Below, piece after piece: positions 11,512-22,792 of a stretch of DNA of 64,000 nt (the stretch's first letter is position 1; the number at the start of each line of letters is the position of its first letter). Below the pieces are notes generated by a model. That model was not told where the DNA came from. It was given only the letters and a program-made list of their open reading frames with translations, and did not search any database. This DNA is from Primulina eburnea (lineage: Eukaryota > Streptophyta > Magnoliopsida > Lamiales > Gesneriaceae), in the NCBI RefSeq assembly GCF_022965805.1, contig NC_133101.1, positions 16,587,054 to 16,651,053 of the forward strand, given 5' to 3'. Position numbers and translations under genes: made by a program.

Positions 11512-12142
11512 TGGTGATACCCCCATAAAGATCCGGGTCATGGATGACCCGGGTTGATTAATTAGAAAGCACAGATTACAGCCAATATACCAGTTATTCT
11601 CCTCATCAGCCGAGCATTTCTTCTCTTCCGAGGCAATCAAGAGCCCGGGCCATCATTACGAGCTCCTGAGTACTCTATACCCGGGCTGTCTCGAGAATCG
11701 CACCACACTCGAGTGGGATTGATATGGGCAATCTTATCTGTCAGAACAACATGGGTTTGGCGTGTGAAAAGAGTCATAATAGAGTATGGGCAGCCGACTT
11801 GTTATACTTAGCAGGTGGCACTGAAAACTAGGTAATGATGAGATTTACTACTATAAATAGCAGATATACTTCTCATTTAAGGATTCATGATTTTCGAACT
11901 CTTAAGCATACACATATACTCTCACATATATTGCTTGTGTTCTTTATTTTTCCAACCTGCTGACTTTAGCATTGGAGTGGCTACGCCGGACATTCCTCCG
12001 GCGCCCATTCACGAGTTCATTTCATTGTTTGCAGGTGTTTTTGAAGCCATTATACCTACTCAAATTTCCTAAACACTAAAATATTATTATTATCCGGTGG
12101 ACTACCCGCGTATCTCACACCCGATTCTCCTGGATTGCATCA
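11512..12142 (+). repeat. 3' LTR of the Tat element
   Basis: 631 bp, equal in length to the 5' LTR, with scattered substitutions. It is preceded by a short purine run (AGGATGGG) as polypurine tract and followed by the target duplication ATTAT. Confidence 0.93.
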
Positions 12143-12147
12143 ATTAT

Positions 12148-13214
12148 AATATTAATTCAAATGCTAAAAGCTACCTTTGATGAATTGAAGTACAATAGTG
12201 AGTCTCTATGCACATGATACAAATATGATGTTATTTGTTAAGATAGTCTAGATCTACATATACTATGATGCCTCCAATTTATTGGATTATCACGTTTTTT
12301 TTTGGATTATCACGTTTTTTTACCCATTTCATTTGTCGAGAATCCAAAGAATATATGTTCATATTATAGGGAGAGAGATAGGCGGATACAATTCTATATG
12401 GGGAGATCATCATATTTCTCATGTCCTCAATATTATTTGATGAATTGAGTCATGGTAAAATTTTAAAAAAAATTCCTTATAAGTTGATTTATTTTAAATT
12501 TTGGTTATTGAAATAGTCAAAATTTGCTATTATTACACTAAGTTCATGTCTTTGCACGTTTACTCAGTTCTCCGACGAAAAAAACTAATTAAAAGTAAAT
12601 AAATTTTGGACATGAAATTTATAACACAAAGATCAATTTATAACACAAAGATCAATTTTTTTGGCGGCTTTAAATACATAAACCTGAAATATAGTAACTC
12701 ACATGGTATTTGGGATTTTTTTCCCCCGAGCCACTCATATTTGTACGAGTGTCAAAGATTTATTATCTCTTTTACATGGGATGAAATTTTGGACAAAACC
12801 TAAAAAATGTAATGGTTTAATTTCATCTACTGTTTTAAAAACCGGACGAGATCGATCATCAGTTCGACCGAAAATCCGTCACGAGTCTGATCTAAAATAC
12901 CCCAAAAGACCGTTTTAGCGATCAAAACAGATTTAAACCCGTCAAAAACCGGTCGAACCGACTATGAACTAGAAAACTTGTTTTTCTATTTTTTATTTTT
13001 TTAAAAGAAATTTTTTAAATATTAAATTTTATATTTTGTTATATATATATACATAATTATTTAGAATTTTGACTTCATTAAAAATATTATTTTAATGATA
13101 ATATAATTTATTTAATTTATGGTTTTTCTAAAAAAATATATAACTATAATTAATATTTTGAATATATGTGTATAGTTATTTTGTTTTTAAAATTTGGTAA
13201 ATATATTTTTTGGT
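12148..13214. other. AT-rich spacer with short tandem duplications
   Basis: Between the Tat and Athila elements. TGGATTATCACGTTTTTTT is repeated in tandem near 12282-12320, and ATAACACAAAGATCAATTT is repeated with period 19 near 12621-12658. No gene was recognised. Confidence 0.5.
12828..12990. repeat. ACCGG/GGTTCGA-rich MITE-like repeat, short copy
   Basis: The segment begins GTTTTAAAAACCGGAC and ends with ACCGGTCGAACCGACTATGAACTAGAAAAC. The same motifs occur in a longer repeat at 58996-59610, so the two appear to be members of one family. Terminal repeats are imperfect and no target duplication was confirmed. Confidence 0.35.
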
Positions 13215-13219
13215 ATATT

Positions 13220-14626
13220 TGATAGAGGTGGATTTGACGTGTTTTTGCGTATCATGTTGTGTCACATTGTGTTGCATTTATCATTTAGATTTCATGCATA
13301 TTGTGTTATTTTAGCATAATTTATGTTTCTTGTTACTCATGAGTTTAAGTGGTGAAAATGCAGGTGAGTCGAGAATAAAAAGAAAATTTAAAGAAAAAAT
13401 TCGAAAGCAATCCGCCCGGGCGCACATTGCCATCCGCCCGGGCGCTCCAAGGTGATAAAAATTCGACATCTGTGCAAGTCATCCGCCCGGGCGGAAACTT
13501 ATGTCCGCCCGGGCGCATCAAAGAAAATGAAAATACTGAATCTACGAAAGTCATCCGCCTGGGCGGAAACTTATGTCCGCCCGGCGTACATGTATTTTTG
13601 GAAAAAATTATGGACGATTCCTTATCTTAATTCTGAATGGAGAGGATATGGAAGGGGGTAGAGGCACGAAAAGGGAGGTATTCAGACTTCATTGGAGAGC
13701 CGCCGCAAGCTTTGGAGATAATTTTGTGCTTGGATTGAAGATTTGAAGATTTCCGAGCATCGCTCTACGTGTTTTTCGTCAATTCTAGTATTTCTAATCT
13801 AGTTTTTATCATTTAAACTTAGTGTTGTTTATTTCGAACATGAATTCGAGTAGCTAACTTTACATATTTGTTGGGATTTAAGGGGATCCTACCCCGAACT
13901 TTGATTTGAATTAATTCACATTTCGATAGTTGCGTTATTCTTGATTATACTACTGTTTTATCGCGTCGTTAGAGCGTAGCTAACTTAAACAACGTTTTTT
14001 ATATCGCAAGTGAGTTCGAGAGAATAACTTGTGATAGGAACGAGTAGTACAATCCGTTGATCTACAATTTACATAGATATATGAAATTGGATATGAGCCA
14101 ATAGTCATAGTCCTAAGGGTCGAAAACTACGGGATTTCACAAATCGACATGTAATTCACTCTTGATAAATAATTAAAGACATTTAATTACTTTATTGAGT
14201 AGAATTAGTTTGGCATAGCTCGAGAGAGTGTGTTCAATTGAATATGAAATCATGTCGGAAACATAAAATCAATATCGAACGAATTAATAAATTAACAAGG
14301 GGTAGGTGAACCGATATTCCCAAAAAATTTATTTCTCTTTGAATTTTAAATCAACCATTTTATATATTCTATTTCATTATTCAATTCTTTGATAATTTTA
14401 TTTGCGTGTTTATTTGATCATAGTAGTAATAAAAGAACCAATCAATTTTCATTGTTAAAGATTTAATAATTAAAAATAATAATTGTCAAACACAGTCTCC
14501 AGTGGAACGATACTCGTACTCATGTACATTATACTATTACTTGACATCGTGCACTTGCGATTAATTTTTTAGCACACAAAATCATATTTTTATTGAGGAT
14601 TCTACGGTGCAAGTTTTGCTCGGTCA
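13220..14626 (+). repeat. 5' LTR of the Athila element
   Basis: 1407 bp, highly similar to 22793-24170. It contains three GC-rich doublets of the CCGCCCGGGCGG type at 13412-13587. It ends ...TTTTGCTCGGTCA directly before the primer site. Confidence 0.93.
13412..13587. repeat. CCGCCCGGGCGG palindrome doublets in the 5' LTR
   Basis: Three doublets, each two CCGCCCGGGCG cores joined by a linker of about 10 bases such as AAACTTATGT. The core is a 12-bp perfect palindrome. The first doublet is half lost in the 3' LTR (22985-23140). Confidence 0.85.
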
Positions 14627-14632
14627 AGTTTT

Positions 14633-14650
14633 TGGCGCCGTAATCGGGGA
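14633..14650 (+). other. Primer-binding site of the Athila element
   Basis: TGGCGCCGTAATCGGGGA lies six bases after the 5' LTR. The family form complementary to tRNA-Asp is TGGCGCCGTTGCCGGGGA, so this copy differs at three positions (TGC to AAT at bases 10-12). Confidence 0.8.
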
Positions 14651-14749
14651 CTGTTAATTCACAATTTTATTTTTAGTTATTTTTTTAGCATTGTTTCATT
14701 TTTATTAAATTAATACTCCATATTCTGTTACAGAAATCTTGTACAGTGC

Positions 14750-16293
14750 ATGCCAAAGTCACTTGATGTGGAGCTTGAGCAGTTCGACCCTGAAATTGAA
14801 AGAACTTTCCGCAGGAAAAGACAACAGCAGAGACTGAAAGAACTGATGGAGAGGCACGAGAACGATCGTGAGGAGGAACATCGTGAAGATAGACATGTTG
14901 AGATGCCATGCCACATACCAATGCTAGAGTATGCCCAGCCTTCTTTGGATGGTGCACGCCCTAGCATTGTGAGGCCTATTGTGCGGGCAAATCACTTCGA
15001 AATCAAGCCAGCTATAATTCAGATGATTCAGAACACAGTCCAATTTGGAGGATCTGCAGCAGATGACACACGCACATCGGAGATTTTCTTTAAATATGCG
15101 ATACTTTTAAATTTAATGGAGCATCTGATGATGCTGTTAGGCTGCGTTTATTTCCTTTCTCTTTACCTGATAAAGCTAAAGCATGGTTAAACTGTTTACC
15201 TGTAGGTTCGATCACTACATGGGAGGACATGGCGAAATCATTTATCATTAAATACTTTCCTCTATCTAAGACCATGAAGCTGCGGGCAGACATCACCACA
15301 TTTGCTCAATTCGACCAGGAGTCTTTATATGAGGCATGGGAACGCTTCAAAGATTTGTTAAGAAGATGTCCTCATCACGAACTTCCACTTGGGTTAGTCG
15401 TTCAAACCTTTTATTATGGCTTGCTTACTCCTATGATAGATGCTGCTGCATGTGGAAAACTATTGAGGAAGACTGCTGGAGAGGGATATGAGCTGTTGGA
15501 GGATATGGCTGCTGGCAGCTATCATCCTCAATCTGAAAGGACAACCAGCGGAGAAGTGCACGAGTCCACCAGGTAACTGACCTTTATGCTATTACTGCAC
15601 AACTTGATGTGTTGAACAGGAAACTAGATGGCTTGAACATGGGTGGCACAGCTATGCGTCTTCAAGAGATATTCTGTGAAAAGTGTGGAGGTGAACATTA
15701 TGTTAAGGACTGTCAAGATGGAAATCCCTTTTATGTGCCAAAAGGGGCACCAGTGAATCAAGTGGGAGTCCAAAACCGTCCAAGGAATGATCCGTACTCC
15801 AACACATATAATCCTGGATGGAGGCAACATCCCAACTTCTCATGGGGTGGTCAAAACAGTTAGAATCGACCACAAGGAGGACAACCATACGGGAAACAAC
15901 CGATGTACAGATCTGATCCTCCTAGAGAAGAAAAGTCCAATTTGGAGCAGATGATGTCTAAGTTCATCTCATCTACCGAAACTAGACTCCAAAATCAAGA
16001 TGCATCGATAAAGGGGCTAGGAATCAGATTGGACAGTTAGCAAAGATGATAGCAAGTAGAGAGCCAGGCACCTTGCCAAGCAACATCGAGACCAATCCAA
16101 AAGAGCAAGTGAAGTCCATTGAGTTGAAGAGTGGAAAAATTTTAGAGCCAAGAGAAAAAGAAAAAAATCAAGTGTCGGATGAACCGACTGAGACATCTAA
16201 AGGTAAGTCTTCTAACTCTACACCAGCACTCACTGCACAATCTAAAATTATTATTCCTCCACCTTTCCCTGCAGCACTGAAAAAGCAAAACTA
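14750..16293 (+). pseudogene. gag of the Athila element, broken
   Basis: The frame opens at ATG 14750 with a charged N-terminus. After a frameshift near 15070 it reads the retro-gag core (WEDMAKSFIIKYFPLSKT, LYEAWERFKDLLRRCPHHEL). A zinc knuckle CEKCGGEHYVKDC lies near 15676-15715. Stops occur at about 15574 and 15861. The tail is Lys/Glu-rich and leads toward protease. The start was chosen because it is the first Met after the primer site with family-like sequence behind it. Confidence 0.82.
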
Positions 16294-17055
16294 GATGCAC
16301 AATTCGGTAAGTTTCTTGAGGTATTCAACAAATTGCATATCAATATTATTTTTGCCGATGCTTTGATGCAAATGCCTAGTTATGCTAAATTTTTGAAAGA
16401 CATATTAGCTAACAAGAGGAAGTTGGAGGATCACATGACGGTGAATTTAACAGAAAATTGCTTTGCTTTGGTGTAAAACAAAATCCCACCGAAACTAAAA
16501 GATCCAAGGAGTTTTTCTATTCCTTGCATGATTGGTGATGTTGTTTTTCACAAGGCTTTATGTGATCTTGGTGAAAGTATTAATCTTATGCCCTTATCTG
16601 TATTTAGGAAGCTCGGATTAGGAGAACCTAAACCAACAAGGATGTCCTTGCAACTAGCAGACAGATCTGTCAAATACCTGCGAGGGGTCATAGAGGACGT
16701 CTTGGTAAAGGTGGACAAATTCATATTTCCTGCAGATTTTGTGGTACTTGATATGGAGGAGGATGTGGAGATGCCCTTGATTTTGGGGAGACCATTCCTT
16801 GCGACTGGCAAGGCCCTGATTGATGTTCAAGAAGGGAAGTTGAGATTGAGAGTGGGCGAGGAAGAGATTACTTTTGATGTTTTTAATGCACTTAAGCACA
16901 CACTGCATTCCGATAGTTGTTATAGAATTGATGCTTTTGATGCTCTTGTGTCTAACTATGTTCAGGATGCTCCTAGGGACCCGTTGGAAGCAACTCTCAC
17001 TACTGAATTGAGAGAAGATGAATTGGATGCAGAGAAGGCCGAAATAGTGGCATAG
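16294..17055 (+). pseudogene. Aspartic protease region of the Athila element
   Basis: The linker QMPSYAKFLKDILANKRKL is followed by a TAA at about 16476, then an open stretch with the Athila-type protease motif CDLGESINLMP (Asp present, Glu where Ala is usual). ILGRPFLATGKALIDV follows as the second conserved block. It ends at TAG 17053-17055. The local sequence is well preserved, but it is not continuous with gag or RT. Confidence 0.85.
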
Positions 17056-17091
17056 CTCAATGCCAACCAACCATGGAAGAGGCCAATAAGG

Positions 17092-18530
17092 ATGAGATTA
17101 GAGGACTTGGGAGATCGAAGGGACTTGATCCCACGGAAGTCAAGCCTGGAGGAGCCACCGACACTCGAGCTCAAACCATTGCCTTCACACCTAATGTACG
17201 TATACCTAGGTGAGAATAACACTTTACCTGTCATTATTTCTTCTTCTTTGACAGATGTAATGGAGGACAAACTGCTAGAAGTTTTAAAAGCACACAAATG
17301 TGCATTTGCATGGAAAGTGGCGGATATAAAAGGAATCAATCTTTCAGTCTGTATGCACAGGATCTTGATGGAAGATAAGTACTCACCTCTTGTGCAACCT
17401 CAGATAAGATTAAATCCAAAGATGCAAGAGGTAGTAAAATCAGAAACTATAAAACTCCTTGATGCAGGTATTATCTATCCTATATGTGATAGTGCATGGG
17501 TAAGTCTTGTTCAGTGTGTGCCGAAAAAATATGGGATTACTGTGATCACGAATGAAAAAAATGAATTAATACCCACTAGGACAATTACGGGATGGCGTGT
17601 GTGCATTGACTATAGGAAATTACATGATGCTACTCGTAAAGATCACTTTTCACTTCTCTTCATTGATCAAATGCTTGAGAGGTTAGCGGGTCATGAGTTT
17701 TACTGCTTTCTAGATGGGTATTCGGGGTATAACCAAATCATGATTGCGCCTGAGGACCAAGAGAAAACCACTTTCACTTGTCCTTATGGCACTTTTGCTT
17801 TCAGACGGATGCCTTTTGGCTTGTGTAATGTCCCTGCCACTTTTCAACGATGCATGACCGCTATATTTCATGACATGATAGAAACTTTTCTTGAAATTTT
17901 TATGGATGATTTCTCAATTTTTGGCCCTTCTTTTGATGACTGTTTACAGAATTTGAAGGTGGTGTTGTTGAGATACGAGGAGACAAATTTGGTACTGAAT
18001 TGGGAGAAGTGCCATTTATGGTGCAAGAAGGCATAGTATTGGGGCACAAGATATCAGGGCATGGAATAGAGGTGGATAAGGCAAAGGTTGAAGTTATCAA
18101 GAACTTACCACCTCCGGCATCCATAAAGGTAGTTAGAAGTTTTCTAAGCCACGCCGGTATTTATCGGCATTTTATCAAAAAAATTTCTAAAATTGCCAAA
18201 CCTCTATCTTCCTTACTTATGAAAGATGTGCCCTTTGATTTTAATTATCACTGTTTACAGGCATACAAGGATTTGAAGGAGCGCTTGGTGACGGCTCCTG
18301 TCTTGGTGGCACCAGATTGGGATCTACCGTTTGAGGTCATGTGCGATGCAAGTAATACTGCGGTGGGAGCTGTGCTTGGCTAGTGGCAAAACAAGGTATT
18401 TCACAAAATTTACTACGCAAGTAAGACCCTAGATGAGGCTCTATTGAATTATGCGGCAACTGAAAAAGAATTACTTGCAGTAGTATTTGCTCTTGACAAA
18501 TTTCTTGTTACAGGCTCACCCCCCCCCCCC
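17092..18530 (+). pseudogene. Reverse transcriptase and truncated RNase H of the Athila element
   Basis: RT is open from 17092 to about 18034. It carries WRVCIDYRKLHDATRKDHF, FLDGYSGYNQI, MPFGLCNVPATFQRCM and the catalytic FMDD at 17899-17910. The thumb and connection follow after a frameshift (VRSFLSHAGIYRHFIKKISK). RNase H shows its first acidic block CDASNTAVGAVLG, a TAG at 18381-18383, and ATEKELLAVVFALDKF. It then stops at a run of 25 C residues. The rest of RNase H is missing and the sequence resumes in the integrase N-terminal region. Confidence 0.9.
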
Positions 18531-18543
18531 CCCCCCCCCCCCC
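18519..18543. repeat. C25 homopolymer at an RNase H deletion junction
   Basis: Exactly 25 consecutive C residues join the middle of RNase H (ALDKF) to sequence belonging to the region before the integrase zinc finger. About 100 or more residues expected in between are absent. Confidence 0.9.
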
Positions 18544-19713
18544 GCAATTTAACATTTCACCAAATAAAGAAATTCATTTCAGACGTGAAATATTATTTTT
18601 GGGAGGAACCCTTCTTGTTCAAAATTTGTCCAGATACCATGATAAGAAGGTGTGTTGCAGAGGAAAATTTGGTCAAATTCTCAATCACTGTCATGACCGT
18701 GAGGTAGGTAGTCATTTTGGACCAACAAAGACGACGTATAAGGTACTTGAATGTGGCTTTTATTGACCAACCCTTTTTATAGATGCTCGTTCTTATGTGC
18801 TAGCATGTGATAGATGCCAACGGACAGGTAACATCTCTAACCATCATGAAATGCCATTGAATAATATCATTGAGTGTGAGGTTTTTGATGTGTGGGGGAT
18901 AGACTTCATGGGACCGTTCCCCAGTTCGTTCACGAAAAAGTATATTTTGGTGGCGGTTGACTGTGTGCCTAAGTGGGTAGAGGCAGAAGCATTTGCCACT
19001 AATGATGCTCAAGTGGTCCTGAAATTTTTAAGGAAAAATATTTTTAACAGGTTTGGGACACCACGAGCAATCATTAGTGATGGTGTCACTCATTTTTTCA
19101 ACAAACTATTTGAAAAACTTTTGAGCAAATATGGTGTTACACATAAGATATCTACTCTCTATCACCCCCAGACGAGTGATCAAGTGGAAGTGTCTAACCG
19201 GCAGATCAAGCAGATTCTTGAAAAAAGTGGTGGGTGTTAGTAGGAAAGATTTGTCAGTGAGGTTAGACGATGCTCTTTGGGTATATAGGACTGCTTTTAA
19301 AACACCTATAGGCACTACACCATATAGGTTACTTTTTTGGTAAAGCAAGTCATCTACCTGTAGAGTTAGAGCATCGTGCATACTGGGCAACAAAAGTATT
19401 AAACTTTAACTTTACTGATACATGTAAACGATGTCTCCTTCAACTGGATCAGTTGGAGGAGTTCCGGAATCTGGCATATGATCTTGCACTGTCATACAAA
19501 GAAAAGACAAAGAAATCTCATGATAGACGGATAATCGAAAGAGAATTCAAAAAAGGTGACAATGTCCTGCTTTACAACTCCGGGTTGCGATTGTTTCCCG
19601 GAAAATTGAAGTCGCGATGGTCTGGTCCATTCGTGATTTCTAAAGTTTACCCATCGGGAGCTGTAGAATTGCACGACGGAAAGGATGGGACCTTTACGGT
19701 CAATGCCCAGTGA
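18544..19713 (+). pseudogene. Integrase of the Athila element, broken
   Basis: Begins with the pre-integrase stretch (KKFISDVKYYFWEEPFLFK). The zinc-finger Cys pair CDRCQR follows, then the core: GIDFMGPFP (first Asp), ISDGVTHF (second Asp) and [14 protein letters not shown] (Glu). After a frame change near 19225 it reads [21 protein letters not shown] stop at about 19342 and further shifts precede the C-terminal domain (FKKGDNVLLYNSGLRLFPGK, KSRWSGPFVI), ending at 19713. All three core acidic residues are present. Confidence 0.88.
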
Positions 19714-20483
19714 CTGAAAAACTACATGGGTGGCACTGTTGAGCCACAACTTGGAATCACCCGGTTCCAAGACAATCCAAACTAAAACTGACTGACAGTC
19801 CAGCTCTCGACTATAAATTGAGAACTATCTCTCTCCCCTTTAACTTGCATTTAATTCGATTTTTGGTTTATTTTATTTTTGTTTACATTTTTTTTAAAAA
19901 AAAGGGGAAAAGCTGTGAAGCTTCTGCCCGGGCGGACATTTACATCCGCCCGGTTGCATTCTTTTTCAACAAAATTTTTTTAAAAAAAGTCGTGAGTTTT
20001 CCGCCCAGGCGGATGTGTATGTCAGCCCGGGCGCGTTCCTTTTCAAAAAAAATTCAAAAAAACCGTGAGTTTTCCGCCCGAGCGAATATTTATGTCCGCC
20101 CGGGCGCGCCCCTTTTTCAGAAAATTTTTAAGGCCGAGAGTTATCCTTCTTGCCGGATCGTGCAGATTTAAGAATCTGCAACTTTCTTTTCTTCTTTCTC
20201 ACTTGAAACCTAGCCTCCCCTTAGAATTTTTTCGCCCCTCCTCTCTCAATCTCGCTCTAATCTCTTGTCTTGTGTAAATTTCAGGTACAATTAGGTGTCT
20301 CCACCTTTACTAAACATCAAGACATCAATTTTCCGGTCACCACGTTTGTTTTTCGACCACCTCTGAAAAACTCTGGCCACCGATGCGTTACTCCGGCCGC
20401 CGCCTCCGAGTTTCGGCGAGCAATCTCTCGGCGACACACCCTCATACTTCGGGCTTATTGTTCTTCAGAAACCATCTTCAACA
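19714..20483 (+). other. pol-env spacer with three GC-rich palindrome doublets
   Basis: Non-coding spacer. Doublets of CCGCCCGGGCG type lie at 19925-19957, 20001-20033 and 20073-20110, separated by A/T-rich runs of about 40 bases. They match the LTR doublets in core and linker style. The spacer ends in a pyrimidine-rich leader before the env-position ATG. Confidence 0.75.
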
Positions 20484-21648
20484 ATGGCACCAAAAAAGGC
20501 TCGGGTAAGTCACACCGCCTCTTCATCTTCATCCCGTAACTCTCAGTTATTTGTTAATGATACCGCTAGGGAACGCTACGAAAATGCAAAAATACATAGA
20601 GCTCCGCTTCGCGAACGTGAAAATACATAGAGCTCCGCTTCGCGAACGTGGTTTCCAGCTTGAGCAATACATATTTATTATCAATCAAATTGAGAGTAGA
20701 GGCTGGGTAAAATTTTGTCGCCAACCGCAAGCCGCGGTGGTACCAGTGGTGAGGGAATTCTATGCCAATGCAGCTGAGAGAAGCGATGGTAAGGCATTTG
20801 TGTGAGGGAAGTTGGTCGATTTTAGTTCATCGGAGATTAATAGGGTGCTTGAGACACCGACGGTGGATGACTCGGTGTATGTGGCATGGGTAGCGAAACC
20901 CAACTTGGACTTAATGATGCAAAGAATCTGCTATCCGGGGTCTCCGTGGAAGACACCTGGCTCGCGCACTTGTTTTGCAGAGAAATATTTGTTAGTCCCG
21001 GATGCGCTGTGGTATGCATTTTTGGCCACTCATTTGATGCTAGTCGAGAACACTAGTGAAGTCCGGAGGGAGAGGGGGCTGCTGCTCTACGCACTGATCA
21101 CTCACATGCCACTCAATGTGGGCAGGATAATCCATTCGCAGATCCAGCTGAGCATTCATAATCAGAATGTGGCATTGTTCTTCCCCCACATTATCACAAA
21201 GCTATGTGCTGGCGCTGGGGTCATCTTTCAGGATGACGATGAGTGGTTGCCACCGACCAAGGCCCTCGATGACGCTAGTTGGATACAGAAAATAGCAGTG
21301 CGGCGGAAGGCTTTACCGCAGTTTGGCCCCATCTAGTACGGTTTTACTTTTGATCCCGTGCCACAACAACCCCCACCACCGGCCCCGCGACCTCGACGTC
21401 GCCTTCTTCAGGAGAGGATGGATGAATTTGCTGATCATCAGCTCCAACGGTAGGCTATGAGTCAGACTTATCAGACCGCTACTAACGTCATGCTACGTCT
21501 GTCCCTGAGCCACAGTGGTATTGACCCAGCCCTTATGCCACCGCCTATGCCAGCTTTCCCGCCACCGTTTCAGTTCCACTATGCCGATTCCCCAAAGTCG
21601 GATGCTGGTGTAATTCCCCCAGAGGCACGCGAGGAGGATGATCTTTGA
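20484..21648 (+). pseudogene. Env-position ORF of the Athila element (plant transposon protein domain), broken
   Basis: ATG 20484 opens a basic, Ser-rich N-terminus. A 31-bp tandem duplication (20589-20650) shifts the frame. The main part reads RGWVKFC, VVREFYANAAERSDG, FSSSEINRVLETP, RERGLLLYALITHMPLNVG and AGVIFQDDDEWLPP. This is the pattern of the plant putative transposon protein found in the third ORF of Athila elements, sometimes called env-like. Stops include TGA at 20803-20805 (an Arg codon position), TAG at 21334-21336 and TAG near 21452. The C-terminus is Pro-rich and acidic, ending at 21648. No convincing transmembrane segment was seen. Confidence 0.78.
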
Positions 21649-22792
21649 GAGGGGAGTCACTTCTGTCCCATCTTTTTTATTTCTTGCATTTCGTTTAGAT
21701 CATTTCACTTATTTCTGTTTCTGTTGCATGCTTAGGTTATATTACACCTATTTTGTTATGCACTATCTGTCTCTTTTTCTATCGTCTGTTGCATTGGGGA
21801 CAATGCTCGACTTTAGTATTGGGGGGTTGATGGGTTTTGTTTTATGTGTTCGTTTTTTGTGTTTTGTTGGTTATTTTTGTTGGCATTTAGTGTTATTCAT
21901 GTTTGCATTGGTGTGTGTCAGCCGACAGTGATTGAAGTAGTACTTGTTAGCCAAGGATGATTAGGAAGTGATGAGACATGCCCTGTCTGTCATGTAATCG
22001 CACTCCTTTCGCACATATTGTGGTAAAGACATAAAGTTTTATTTAAAACATTGAATTCTCTTTGCACAAATGTTAGAACTAGAAGCATACATGATAAGAT
22101 GTTGAAAATTTAAAACTAAAGTGGGGAACGAAGATGGTTGAAGGTGTTTATTGAGCTTGACTATATTCTCTCGAATCGAGGTAGTTATCAACAGCGAAAA
22201 AAATATATATATGAAAAAAAAAGATAGATGGAGATGTAAAGGTGTGGGGGAGCCGAATAAAGTAATGGAATCCTATTCATGGCTAAAGTTGGAGATGTAA
22301 GGTGTTGAAGAGCCGAATGAAGGAATGCAATCCTATTCCTGGCTAAAAATGTAAAACACATGGATTTGAATCTGAGATGAAAGGTTCTAATATAGTCATT
22401 TATTACTGTATTCTAATTCAGTCGAATAAAAAATGATAGAAAAATGGGCGCTGCTGGTGATTACTGAGTGCAGAGGAATTAAGGAGAGTAAGATTTACAC
22501 TAACAAGATTATTTAAATCTCTGACAATGGTTGAGAATGAATCCCTCTGTCTTTTATGATACTAGGACTAACAACACACACATACACGTTCAGGTTTTAA
22601 TTGAAACAATGTCTACAGCAAAGAAAGTGCGAAGAGTTGTGTTTTTACATTGATCGACGAGGGAATATGTTGAGTTTCGCTGAGACTAGTTGATGACTAT
22701 GAATTCACTATTGAGCTACATCGTGTCATATTCCTTTTTTTTCCTGTCACTTGTTTTGCTCAAGGGCGAGCAAAAGGTTAGTATTGGGGGGT
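21649..22792 (+). other. 3' non-coding region of the Athila element
   Basis: T-rich sequence with the motif ATTGGGGGGTTGATGG at about 21819, resembling the real polypurine tract at 22783-22792. A 60-bp imperfect tandem duplication lies at about 22235-22350 (GCCGAATAAAG at 22252, GCCGAATGAAG at 22312). ORFs here are uncharacteristic and not supported. Confidence 0.6.

Larger units (their letters stand above)
2131..12142 (+). mobile_element. Complete, inactive Ty3/gypsy retrotransposon, Tat lineage (10.0 kb)
   Basis: Two LTRs of identical length (631 bp) start TGGTGATAC and end ATCA. They are flanked by the 5-bp target duplication ATTAT (2126-2130 and 12143-12147). Inside, in order, are a PBS, gag, aspartic protease, reverse transcriptase, RNase H, a second archaeal-type RNase H, integrase, a 103-bp minisatellite and an antisense gene. 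The second RNase H and the antisense gene downstream of pol are hallmarks of the Tat branch. Gag and pol carry several stops and frameshifts, so the copy is non-autonomous. Confidence 0.93.

Noticed and set aside
21638..21931. 97-codon hydrophobic ORF after the env-position ORF
   Set aside because: T-rich 3' non-coding sequence reads as Phe/Leu by composition. It overlaps the polypurine-like motif and has no homologous pattern.
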